A stretch of DNA of 64,000 nucleotides from Aquarana catesbeiana. Its lineage: Eukaryota > Chordata > Amphibia > Anura > Ranidae. The position numbers and the translations under genes are program-made. Below the pieces are notes generated by a model. That model was not told the origin of the DNA, did not search any database, and saw nothing but the letters and a program-made list of their open reading frames with translations. This document shows positions 53,736-63,766 of this stretch, piece by piece; the stretch's first letter is position 1, and the number at the start of each line of letters is the position of its first letter. The stretch spans positions 210,550,832-210,614,831 of the forward strand of contig NC_133334.1 of NCBI RefSeq assembly GCF_042186555.1, given 5' to 3'.

Positions 53736-53867
53736 CTGCTGGGTCCCCCTCCCCCCAGGGGATCCATTAGGGTGGAGAGCAGGGAAGGGGCCAGTTAATA
53801 TGTCATGGGCTGCTCAATCCAAAATGCCCGGGTCTATTTTTTGTCCTGGTCCGGGCCTGCTGGAAGA

Positions 53868-54620
53868 TCTATGTGAGCAACTGGCAGGTATCATTCGGGA
53901 ATCTCTGAGCCCTTATGCCTCCCTCATAGTGGTGGTGTGGAAAAAGAATTATTCCTTGAGGTTGTGCATCAATTACCGGAAACTCAACTGGAGAACTATC
54001 CCTGACCAGTATACTACTCCAAGAATAGAAGATGCCTCACAGAGCCTGTTGGGAGTGAAGTTCAGCATATTGAACTTCATATAAAAAGATAAAAAGTAGA
54101 TAATATCAAATATCCATGCACCCTGAAGACAGAGAAAAAGGCTTTTATCACCCATTTGGGTTCTTCAAGTTCAACAGGATGCCTCAAGGTTTATCCAGTG
54201 CTCCAGCAAAATTACAGAAATTAATGGAGAAGACAGTAGGAGATATGAACCTAATTGAAGTGTTAGTGTACCTGGATGATATCATAGTCTTTGGCAAAAC
54301 CCTTGAAGAACATGAATAACGTCTGAAGAAGGTCCTGGAGAGACTCCATCATAAGTGGTTGAAAGTGTCAGTTTGACCGGCCTTCAGTTAATTACCTTGG
54401 GCATGTTGTCTTCACTGAAGGAGTAGTTACTGACCCCCAGAAGCTGGAAGCTGTCACCTCCTGGGCAACACTTACCAACATGACTGAGCTTAGGTCATTC
54501 CTGGGGTTTTGCTCATACTACAGAAGGTTCATGGAAGGATTTGTTAAAATAGCTCTGCCCCTCAATGAGTTGTTGAAGAACAAGGATGATGACAACAACT
54601 TAGATTCAATAAAACCAATA
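53868..54620 (+). pseudogene. pol: Outer Ty3/gypsy RT
   Basis: RT fingers and palm: ESLSPYASLIVVVWKKNYSL, RLCINYRKLNWRTIPDQYTT, RIEDASQSLLG, then a stop at 54082, and in another frame EKGFYHPFGFFKFNRMPQGL, SSAP and VLVYLDDIIVFGKTLEEHE (YLDD intact). After a stop at 54317 the connection (NYLGHVV, LRSFLGFCSYYRRF) is readable in pieces up to about 54600, where an unrelated insertion begins. Confidence 0.85.
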
Positions 54621-55140
54621 AAGAAAAAAAAACGTTGAGCTACCAAAAGTGGAAAATCAATGTGAAAAAGCAAAACGTGATAGTCCATAAACACCTGTGA
54701 CGTTCCAGCATCACTTGGTAACAAATGTTGTGAATCAGTGCATTCAATATAAAAGATCCAAAACCAGTGTGTGGTGTCTACCTCCACCCAGTGATCCACA
54801 CAAGGCTTACCAAATAAAATTGACCATCCACTACATATGGTCAAACAGGCATGTAATGGTGGTCTCTCTGGATTCTTAATGTCGGTGAGCCATCCTGGGC
54901 CAATTGATGTACACTTCACTGGCTAGATGCTCTATGAGTATATATGCAAACAGAGAATACCCCATATAGCGTAACTCTATATAACTTTAAAGTCTATTAA
55001 AAAGGCAGAAAAATTACTCACATATGTTTAAAATTCAAAAGCGCTTGTACATTAAAAATCCGCGGGTATGCACACACAGCTTCCCATGTGCTTCCGATAT
55101 CGTAGGTTGTGACATCACAACAGGCTCCGCCCTACATGTA
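54621..55140. other. Insertion of unknown type in the gypsy element
   Basis: About 520 bases with no coding potential separate RT connection from RNase H sequence. It contains GTGACATCACAACAGGCTCC and several TATA-like words (ATATAAAAGATC, CTATATAAC). No terminal repeats or target duplication were found; the boundaries are inferred from where gypsy homology stops and resumes. Confidence 0.5.
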
Positions 55141-57254
55141 CAACAGTGGTTGGACGCTCTATTAGGATTCTACTTTACCCTAAAGTACGGTCCAGGGGTT
55201 GGGAGCAGAAATGTGGATGCCCTGTTGAGGCGACCCTATGACTCGGGGGCTGCCTCTGAAGAGTGGACTCAACTAACACCTGAAGGGATACAAGCTTTAT
55301 GTCAAGGAGCAGACTATCAAGCCAGAAGTGCAACAAGGGCTGAAGCCATCGGAGTCTCAGTGGCAGGTGTTCCCTAATACTACTGGGACTTTTCCCAAGT
55401 AAGGGACGAAGGCTTGCCTAAGTTTGCAAAGAAAGACTTATGGAAAGACCAGATGGAAGACCCCCTGTAGTTTAACATTAAAGGCCCTGGAATGTCAATG
55501 TCCAGATCTGCTGCTGACAGATTCTCAGCATGCCTAGTACACAAAGAATGAGATTGGTTGCAGTTACGCAATGGGTGGTCTACCGAAGGGGTCCCTCTGA
55601 TGATCGCAAAGATAAGTGGCAACTATTCTTGCTGGCAAAGTATGGAGAGATTGTGTTGACTGTCTTACATGACAATCATGGTCACTTAGGACCTGAAAGA
55701 ACATTCAAATTAGTGAGAGACCATTTCTAGTGGTCTAGTATGCAGGCTGAATTGGAAGGATACTGCCACTCTTGCATGCAATGTATACAGAGGAAGATTT
55801 TACCAAGTTGGGGTGCCACAATGGACCATCTTTAAAGTCAAGGATTAATGGAGTTAGTGTGCATTGGTTTCTGGCTGGAGCCTGACTCGAGAGGACAGGG
55901 CAATGTCTTATTGGTAACCAATCACTTCACCTAGCAGTGGTGGCTGGTGCTCAAAATTTGGGGGGGCGGCACAAACTAACATCACCCCCAACCCCCCCGG
56001 CGAACGGACAGCAGCCATCGACTCCCTGGCCAATAGGGTCTTCCTGATTAGCTGGAAGGAGAATGAGGGAGATAATAGCGAATATTCATTCACTATTGTC
56101 ACACAAGGGGTGTGCTTGGGGCACAGTGCCCCTGCGCCCTATTGGACGGGTCGCCACTGTCACCGGGTATGCTCTAGCATTCCCAACCAAAGACCAGCAA
56201 GCATCTACAATACCCAAAGTTCTAGCAGAAAATTTCTTCATCTACTATGGCCTACCTCAGCGCATTCACTCTGAACAAGGAAGAGACTTTGAGTAGAGTA
56301 AACTCATTAACAGACTGTTAGACCTTTTAGGTATTTACGTATTCAGAAGGCAAGAACCCGCTTCCACCCTCAAGGGGATCCTCAGCCAGAACAATTTAAT
56401 CACACTCTCTTAGATATGTTTGGGACTCTTTCTGCTGAGAAGGAACAGCATTGGAGCAGAAACATTGCAGATATTGTGCACGCCTATAATAGCACTGAAA
56501 ATGATGTTACTAGTTATTCACCATAAGAGCTGATGTTTGGTAGGGAAGCTCAACAACCAGTTGACTTAGCATTCAACATATCCCTAGATCATACTTCGAT
56601 GATGTCCCACAGAGGATATGTGGACCTTTTGAGGAAGAGTCTAAAAACAGCATATAAGAGAACTCAGGCTGCGTCACACACCTGGGGGTAGTAAAACAAA
56701 ATAAACTTTGGCCAGAAGGTGAGGGCACATAACTTACAGCCTGGCGATAGGGTGCTGATGAGGATTCTAGGCACGCCTAGAAAACACAAGTTAGCTGATC
56801 TCTGGAAGTCACAGCCCTAAATTATCTGAAAGCAGTTACTGGGATTGCTAGTATACCAGATTCACCCAGAAGGAAGCACAGGCCCACTAAAGACCTGGCA
56901 CTGTAATCACCTACTACCCCTATTAGAAACAGTTTGTGTGCCTCAACAACCAGATTCGCAGCCTACTCAAACTACCTCTCAAAGATCATGCCCAATAGCC
57001 AGGTCTCAATCTATGCCATCAAACACAGATGAAGAGGACAGTGAGGAAGAAGTAATGGGCATAGACTGGTTGTGGCCGTCTACACAGTCAGAGACTACCA
57101 CTCCTACTCTTTCTAGAGAGACAGATAATGGAACTCCCAGGCCTGAGGCTGCAGAATTTATACCACAGAGCCAAACCTTGGCAAGCCAAGAAGACACCCC
57201 CCTCCCAGATTTCCCTGGCTGCAGAGGACACAGAAACTCCTCAAACTTCTATAG
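55141..57254 (+). pseudogene. pol: Outer Ty3/gypsy RNase H end, integrase and C-terminus
   Basis: QWLDALLGFYFTLKYGPGVG, then NVDALLRRP, is the RNase H C-terminus. The integrase zinc domain follows at 55660-55790 (LHDNHGHLGPERTFKLVRDH, then CHSCMQC). The core domain is cut at TNHFT (55926) by a hAT MITE and resumes at 56168 with a segment equivalent to RYALAFPTKDQQAST, YYGLPQRIHSEQGRDFE. Many stops lie between 56290 and 56840. The final part (56845-57250) has HPEGSTGPLKTWHCNHLLP and an acidic tail. Confidence 0.8.
55935..56159. mobile_element. hAT MITE in gypsy integrase (225 bp)
   Basis: The ends are CAGTGGTGGCTGGTGC and, on the minus strand, CAGTGGCGACCCGTCC. The flanking 8-mers are TCACCTAG (55927-55934) and TCACCGGG (56160-56167), 6 of 8 matching. 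It is non-coding. Removing it rejoins the integrase frame across TNHFT and RYALAF. Confidence 0.8.
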
Positions 57255-57770
57255 CACATGTGTCAAACACAAGGCCTGTGGTCCAAATGCGTCCTGCCAG
57301 ATCATTTCATGTTGCCCTCGCACCTGGGGGGGGGAGGGGAAGGTGGAAATGAGATGTGGAAAGTTAGCCTGTGAAAGAGAGCTGTTCCTTGCACACTGTG
57401 CGTAGTACACCCCTAAACCCTGCATTCTGTATGTAGAGCATTCCTCAACCCTGCACTATGTACACAGAGCACTCCTGAACCCTGCACTCTGTATGAAGCG
57501 GACCCCTGAATTCTTCCATTTGTATGTAGCGCATCCATGAACTCTGCACATAACGCACTCCTGGTATTTATTGCCCCATTAAGATCCATCCACTGTTAGT
57601 GAAATTTGGCCACACCCACTGTTCAATGCAGTTGGCAGTGGTTGAGTTCCTGCACCTTATCTCTGAAAAATAATGCGCATAAATTTATATAGTCTTACAA
57701 ATACAACTAGCTATTGAGTATAACCATAATACTGATGCGACCCGCAATGAAATTGAGTTTGACACCCCTG
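57255..57770. mobile_element. hAT (Charlie-like) MITE, 516 bp
   Basis: Perfect 8-bp duplication TTCTATAG at 57247-57254 and 57771-57778. The ends are CACATGTGTCAAACACAAGG and, on the minus strand, CAGGGGTGTCAAACTCAATT. The interior has a unit of about 37 bases (CCCTGCACTCTGTATG...AGCGCAC) repeated four or five times at 57410-57565. Confidence 0.88.
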
Positions 57771-57925
57771 TTCTATAGTGTCAGAGGAAGATGCAGTTGT
57801 ACCAGAACCACCCGAGCCCAAAGAGTAAATAGAAAAGGGAACAATTTGCCCTCCTAAAAGACTGACTTACGATACCTTAGGTGAAAGTTTGGAGGAAGTA
57901 ATTCTCACTTCTTAAAGAACTCTAA

Positions 57926-58358
57926 TGCCCTGTACACACGGTCAGATTTCCCGACGGAAAATGTGTGATAGGACCTTGTTGTCAGAAATTCGGACCGTGT
58001 GTGGGCTCCATCACACATTTTCCATCGGAATTTCCGACACACAAAGTTTGAGAGCTTGCTATAAAATTTTCCGACAACAAAATCCGTTGTCGGAAATTCC
58101 GATCGTGTGTAGACAAATCCGACACACAAAGTGCCACGCATGCTCAGAATAAATTAAGAGACGAAAGCTATTGGCTACTGCCCCGTTTATAGTCCCGCCG
58201 TACCTGTTTTACGTCGCCGCGTTCAAAACGATCGGATTTTCCGACAACTTGTGTGACTGTGTGTATGCAAGACAAGTTTGAGCCAACATCCGTCGGAAAA
58301 AATCCATGGATTTTGTTGTCGGAATGTCTGATCAATGTCCGACCATGTGTACAGGGCA
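57926..58358. mobile_element. Harbinger MITE (433 bp)
   Basis: The ends TGCCCTGTACACACGGTCAG and, on the minus strand, TGCCCTGTACACATGGTCGG match the termini of the two large Harbingers. Subterminal blocks such as CTTTGTGTGTCGGAAATTCC and GATTTTGTTGTCGGA are also shared. The left flank is TAA (57923-57925). Non-coding, presumably mobilised by the full-length family. Confidence 0.85.
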
Positions 58359-58607
58359 ATAGAATGCCAACCCTTCCCACAACAGATTTAGTGGAGGCTG
58401 ACTTCAACTCACCCCCTAGCACATCTAGGTGGGCCGTACCAGTATCGGTGGCTTATAGACAAAACAACCCTCCCCTTTTGACAAATGGTGGGAGGATCCC
58501 TTGTCAAATTCATCTGTCAATGAGAATTATCTGGGTTCATGTGAATGTTAACTTAGGTTGTTTTCATTTAAGTTAATTTAAAGTTAGGGAGTTTTATATA
58601 AATGGAC

Positions 58608-59012
58608 TGTAACGAGCCCCTGCTCGCTCGGTTCCACTCTCCGACACTCCTCTGCGGCTATAGAATCAGATTGCAGATCGCAACATCTGATGGTTCGGTC
58701 ATCCGATACTCCGGGATTAGAACTACAGCTATGTGCCGTTCAGCTCCAGTTGTGATAGCTCAGAACAAACACTAGACAGGCTGTATGTAAGTTCAAACAG
58801 GAATCTCACCTTTATTGGATGCACACAACCCACTTTTATACACAGCAGTTTGAACACCCCGCCCCCAACAACCACTTTCCTATTGGTCAATTGTAAAGTA
58901 CCCTCTAGTCCTCAATTAGGTCTTCTTGGCCATGCAAATAAGGACTTGAAACAGGGTCAGCGGGGATTGGTCCAATAGCTTGAATAGGAGGACTGATATG
59001 TATAATGACACA
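58608..59012 (-). mobile_element. Minus-strand solo LTR (candidate)
   Basis: The plus strand runs TGTAACGAGCCCC to TAATGACACA. On the minus strand there is a TATA-like TGTATAAAAGTGGG near 58838 followed by CCAATAAAGGTGAG near 58820 in the correct order, and ends TG...CA. No target duplication could be matched, so the precise limits are uncertain. No flanking internal retroviral sequence is seen. Confidence 0.6.
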
Positions 59013-59559
59013 AAGAAGCCCCAGGGGGTAATTAAAATACATAAAAAAATGGTAGAACCATGCATTCCTTCCAGACCACAGACCTGTCTGGAGGGGGTTA
59101 GCCTTAAGACAGGGCGGAAGACCCACCACTGTGTAATAGAATCAAAGGAGAAATACTTCAGTATTCCAAGGTTCATGACATGGACTCTGCCCCCCATTGG
59201 GGGGAGTGTGTAGGCGGGTCTCTGTCCCCCTCCCCCTCCTCCTGTGTGTAGCGCAGGGTTTATCCACAAGAGAGGACTGTGTGTGTGTGGACTCTCTTCC
59301 CCCTCTCTCCTAGCAACAGCAATAGACCAGCTGTAAGGATGAATGAACCAGATGTTTCTGGGAAAAAGGATTCACCTGAGAGTGTAACAGCAGAGTGATG
59401 TGACAGGACCGTGTGAAGGAACTCCACCTGACAGAGAAAGAGCCTGTGTCAGATGGGGATTCTCATCAGAGTGTGAAAGGACCATGCCATGTCATGGCAG
59501 GACCTCTGGCTGTCCCATGTAAGGGGCAGCCAGAGGGTACAGAGCATGACCCAAGTACA
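59013..59559. other. Unresolved DNA ending in a dispersed repeat
   Basis: No gene. A palindromic GCCCCCCATTGGGGGG lies near 59191. 59438-59559 is the second copy of the repeat at 28835-28920; in both places it ends at GACCCAAGTAC. Confidence 0.45.
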
Positions 59560-60493
59560 TAGTTAGTCAGGTTGAAAAAGGATATAGGTCCATCTAGTTT
59601 AACCAATAATAGGGGGAAAAATCCTACAATACCATATTTACAATCCTTTATCTACAGGTGATCAGGAGGAAGGCAAAAATAAAACAGCAAAGCATGATCC
59701 AATTTGCTCCAGCAGAGGAAAAAAATCCTTTCTGATCCCCCGAGAGGCAATCTGATATTCCCTGGATCAACTTTACCTAAAAATGTTAGTATACAGTTAT
59801 ATTATGTACATTTTGGAAATAATCCAGGCCTTTTTTTAAATGAGTGGACAGAACCAGCTCTTGAGGAACTCTATTCCACGTTGTCACAGCCCTTAACCGT
59901 GAAGAAACCTTTCCTTTTTTAGAGATTAAATCTCTTTTCCTCCAGAAGTAAAGAGTGTCCCCTTGTCTTCTGTGATGACCTTAAAGTGAATAACTCAACA
60001 CCAAGTTCACTATATGGACCACTTATGTATTTATACATGTTGATCATATCCAACCTTTCTCCTCTTCTCGAGAGATTAAAATTCAGTTCCTCTAATATAT
60101 CCTCATAGCTGAGCTCCTCCATGCCTCTTATCAGTTTGATTGCCCTTCTCTGCACTTTCACCAGTTCCCCGATATTTGTGAACTGGTGCCCAAAACTGAA
60201 CTGCATATTCCAGATGAGGTCTTGCTCAGAGGCAAAATGATATCTCTCTCTGGAGTCTATACATCTCATAATACAAGATACAAGGACTTTGCTCGCATTG
60301 GAAACTGCAGCTTGGCATTGTATGCTATTATTAGGGTTATGATCTTCCAAAACACCCAGATCCTTCTCCCCCATTGATCCTCCCAGTTGTACTCCCCCTA
60401 GTATGTATAATGTATGCATATTCTTAGCCCCCGAGTGCATAACTTTACATTTTTAACATTAAACCTCATCTGCCACATAGCTGCCCAATTAAA

Positions 60494-61084
60494 CGTTTTA
60501 GGGGGCGTGGTCACCGGGTGATGTTGACTACGCCCCCTAAAACGTGACAGTCCCAGCATGCCCAGGGACTGTGACATCATAAGGGGGCGGGGTCTCCGCC
60601 TAAATAAGTCACAACGGAGCCCTCAGAGTGCAGTCCAGCCGGAGAGAGCGTCGTGTCAACATCTGGAGTAGAGAAGAGGGAAGAAGACATGAAGCCAAGA
60701 AGCCCAGAAGTCCAGACCTCCGCTGGCAAAAGAGCGGCCTGAAGACAGCGGAGGAGCCGGCCGAAGAACTGGAACACCGGGAGAAGAGGCCAGAGAGAGC
60801 GGAGAAGAACCAACCGGACGCCAGGAGAAGAGGACCCGGAGGGACCCCCGAAGTCGGAAGAAGACCCCCGAAGCCGGAGGAAGACCCCCCCCGAGCTGTT
60901 TAATAAATTATTTTAAAAACCTGTGTAGTGTGTTTTATTATTGACACTTTTTCCCTAGGTGAATGGGTAGGGGTACCATGTACCCCATACTCATTCACAT
61001 AGGGTGGGGGGCCGGGATCTGGGGGCCCTCTTATTATAGGGGGCTCCCGGATTCTGATAAGCCCCCCGCCCCCAGACCCCGACA
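60494..61084 (+). repeat. GC-rich LTR-like repeat inserted in the LINE
   Basis: It begins with a perfect hairpin (CGTTTTAGGGGGCGTGGTCA and TGACTACGCCCCCTAAAACG, 60494-60544), then a second hairpin ACAGTCCC...GGGACTGT, an acidic/purine-rich stretch, AATAAA near 60905 and GTGTAGTGTGTTTTATTATT. A palindromic GGGTACCATGTACCC lies near 60972. The open frames are Arg/Glu/Pro-rich low complexity. The family is unknown. Confidence 0.55.
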
Positions 61085-61175
61085 ACCAAAGTTTAAAGTC
61101 CGGCGCACCTGGCGGACAAAGTCCGTCAGAAAGTGTGCCGGACCAAGTATGCCAGAAAGTCCGATCGTGTGTACG
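61085..61175. mobile_element. Harbinger-MITE end fragment
   Basis: CCGTCAGAAAGTGTGCCGGA and AAAGTCCGATCGTGTGTACG, then AGGCATAA, match the inner and outer right end of the Harbinger family (CCGATCGTGTGTACGGGGCA). No left end is seen, so it is a truncated copy. Confidence 0.65.
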
Positions 61176-61934
61176 AGGCATAAGGGTCAAAACACTGAAC
61201 CTTGGGGTACACTACTGATAACCTTAGGCCATTCAGAGTACGAATCATTAACCACTACTCTCTGAATTCTGTTTTCTATCCATTTACAAACTGATCTTTC
61301 CAAGCCTGTAGACTTTATCTTGCACATTAGCCGTGTGTGGGGAACTATGTCAAACGCTTTTGCAAAATCCAAGTATACCACATCCACAGCCACCCCTCTG
61401 TCCAAGTTTTCACTAACCTCCTCACAAAAGAAATTAGATTTGTTTGATAACTTCTGTCTTTCATGAATCCATGTTGTCTGTTGCTTAAAATATTTTTTTC
61501 CAGCAAGAACTCGTCTATGTGGTCTTTTATTAAACTCTCCAGTAGTTTAGTAAGTTAGTAAGTTAAACTAACAGGTCTATTTTCTTGTTAAAAAAAACTA
61601 ACAGGTCTATAGTTACTTGGTAAAGACTTTGATCCCTTTTGATATATAGGCACCACATTGGCCTTACGCCAATCCAGTGGTACTATGACAGTCATTAAAG
61701 AGTCCCTAAAAATTAGAAAAAATGTCTTTGAAGTGACAAAGCTCAATTCTTTTAGGATCTGTGGGTGTATGCTATCTGGTCCAGGTGTTTTATCCACCTT
61801 TATTCTGTCTAAATATTTCTGGACATCAGGGGCGCTGCTAGGTGGCAAAAAGACCAGGGGCTTCAGCCCGAAGTCAGAGCCTGGCACCAGGGGGGTGGGG
61901 TGGCGGGCGGTGGGGTTGTATGTAGGGGGGGTGT

Positions 61935-62085
61935 TACCTACCTGACACGCACTGACCTACCTGACATACACTGACCTACCTGACACACGCTGACCTACCT
62001 GGCTGACATACACTGACCTACATGACATGCCTGAGACGTACTAACCTACCTGACACACACCGATCTACCTGACACACACTGACCT
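61935..62085. repeat. 19-bp tandem array, left part
   Basis: Units CTACCTGACACACACTGAC with small variants (GGCTGACATACACTGAC). The array is interrupted at 62086 by a nested element and resumes at 63767. Confidence 0.85.
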
Positions 62086-62599
62086 CATAGTTGCCAACAT
62101 TGTAAAAAAAATTTTAGGGACACTTTTTTGCATGTAGGGGGAGCCTTGCTATAATTAGGTGGCGGGTCATTTGTTTGTAGGCGTGACATAGCAAAATAGT
62201 AAAATGCGGCACGCAAAGCACGCAGTGGCGAAGAATGGGCATGGTTTATGCTGAACAGTGGGCATGGCTTAAGTGGGCGTGGCTCTAAAGGGTGTGGTTA
62301 GAGTCTGGGATGAATGAGGGATAGAGGGATAAAGAAAGAAAGAAAGGACAGCAGGTCCAGATCCTACACCACAATAGAAATATGTGTATTCCAGAAAGTT
62401 TAACAAATCAGCAGATAAAGATACTCCAAACACCTGGGGTTAGCGATTCAATCATCCCGGCACCATGGTTGGTATGGTGTCAGGGTGATTGAAGCGCATT
62501 ATTTCTATTATTACATTGTAATATAAAATTAAATCATTCAACTCACCATAATGCAGAATCAGTGGAAGCCCCGAGCGTGTCACCTGCCACAAGGTGCCC

Positions 62600-62886
62600 C
62601 CCAAGAAGAGTCTATCCTTGCATCAGGTGCCTTCCCAGCAGAGTCCGTCCTTGCATCAGATGCCCCCAGCAGAGTCCGTCCTTGCATCAGGTGCCCCCAG
62701 CAGAGTCCGTCCTTGCATCATGTGCCCCCAGCAGAGTCCGTGCTGGCATCAGGTGCCCCCAGCAGAGTCTGTCCTTGCATCAGGTGTCCCCAGCAGAGTC
62801 GTCCTTGCATCAGGTGCCCTCAGCAGAGTTCGTCCTTGCATCAGGTGCCCCCAGCAGAGTCTGTCCTTGCATTAGGTGCCCCCAGC
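62600..62886. repeat. 30-bp minisatellite
   Basis: About nine units of CAGCAGAGTCCGTCCTTGCA, then TCAGGTGCCC. The unit is divisible by three, so all plus frames remain open (up to 147 codons) without coding character. Confidence 0.9.
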
Positions 62887-62960
62887 AGCAGTGGTGTAGC
62901 GTGGGTTGTCAGTGCCCGGTGCAAGGCAAGAAATTTGCGCCCCCTAACCTATGAACTTTT
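62887..62960. mobile_element. hAT-like terminus (single end)
   Basis: CAGTGGTGTAGCGTGGGTTG, then CAGTGCCCGGTGCAAGGCAA and TTTGCGCCCCC, looks like a hAT end of the type that begins CAGTGGTGTAGC. No complementary end was found before 64000, so it is truncated or decayed. Confidence 0.45.
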
Positions 62961-63766
62961 AGCACTCCCCAAGTCCCTTCCCTTCCTACAATAGTACTTA
63001 CCAGCCTGATTCCTACACTGTCCACTGCACTGACCTACCTATCCACTACACTGACCTACATGATTCCTAGACTGACCATTACACTTACCTACCTGTCCAC
63101 TGCACTGACCTACCCGATTCCTATATTGACCAGTACATTGACCTACCTGTCCACTACACACTGTCCACTACATTGACCACTACACTACACTGATTACCAC
63201 TACACTACACTGATTACTACACTACAATACCCAGCAGAGCCGTGTCCAGAAGATGGTACCTGCGGTGCGTGAGGATGTTGGGCCAACCTAGGCCAAGCTG
63301 AGGGTCCGAGGAGTCTTCCAAACGGAGCCTTGTGAAAGGGGGGAGTCAGGACCATTAGTGTCCCCAGCCAGCAGAGCTCCGGTCCTTCTATCAGTGTCCC
63401 CGCTCGTCGGACACACGGGGCGGAGGGTTGGCGGCAGCGGCGGGTGGAGGCTGATCACTTCCCTGTGTTCAGTGGAGAGCGGGGAGGGGTCGCCAATCCC
63501 TGCAGCCAATAGGCTTCAGTGTACAATAGAATTTTCTATTTGTACACTGAAGAGAGAAGCCGCCCCTCTGCACTGTACACAAGGGGAAACAACACTCGTG
63601 GCGGCGGCCATTTTTGTGTAGCTGCTGCCGTTTTTAACCAAAAACATTCCCGATTTTCCCGGGACAAAAGCAAAATCCCGGGAAAATAATCAGGACAAGC
63701 TTAAATCGGGACGAGGGTCCCAAAATCGGGATTGTCCCGGGAAAATCAGGACTGTTGGCAACTATG

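Larger units (their letters stand above)
52373..53859. mobile_element. hAT element in gypsy RT (1.49 kb)
   Basis: The ends are CAGACCCGGATTGG and, on the minus strand, CAGGCCCGGACCAGG. The flanking 8-mers are CAGGAAAA (52365-52372) and CTGGAAGA (53860-53867), 6 of 8 matching, consistent with an aged 8-bp duplication. Removing the element restores the gypsy reading frame across RRIPLGNQ to DLCEQLAGIIRESL. The interior holds a 140-bp palindrome and a GC-rich minisatellite, with no transposase. Confidence 0.8.
59560..61825 (-). pseudogene. CR1-like LINE, minus strand, interrupted
   Basis: Non-LTR retrotransposon RT gene read right to left. The order is KTPGPDSIHPQILKELS and DWRKANVVPIYQKGSKSLPS, then NYRPVS (61888-61590), then VAVDVVYLDFAKAFDIVPHT and WIENRIQRVVVNDSYSEWPK, SSVPQGSVF (61405-61187), with stops between. 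The RT C-terminal tail is KVQRRAIKLIRGMEELSYED, NMYKYISGPYSELG, RGHSLLLEEKRFNL (60150-59919). The 3' end is near 59560. The middle, including the YADD box, is replaced by an unrelated GC-rich repeat (60494-61175). The 5' end is cut by the hAT terminus at 61827. Confidence 0.85.
62086..63766. mobile_element. TIR element nested in the tandem array
   Basis: The ends are CATAGTTGCCAACATTGT and, on the minus strand, CATAGTTGCCAACAGTCC. TGACCT flanks both sides (62080-62085 and 63767-63772), which could be the target duplication but is also part of the tandem unit. The interior holds a 30-bp minisatellite, a possible third terminus at 62887, another short-period array (63000-63230), a GC-rich stretch and an 18-bp-arm palindrome CTTCAGTGTACAATAGAA at 63514-63552. 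No transposase. Confidence 0.7.

Noticed and set aside
52846..54084. 412-codon open frame, Pro/Ser/Cys/Leu-rich
   Set aside because: The frame runs through a GC-rich minisatellite that is stop-free in several frames on both strands, and only its last part is real coding (gypsy RT). No start context or domain in the repeat part.
60577..60903. Arg/Glu/Pro-rich plus frame as a gene
   Set aside because: Purine-rich repeat DNA with no recognisable domain; more likely part of an LTR-like leader.
62551..62994. 147-codon open frame with regular repeats
   Set aside because: 30-bp repeat unit divisible by three keeps all frames open; no coding signature.
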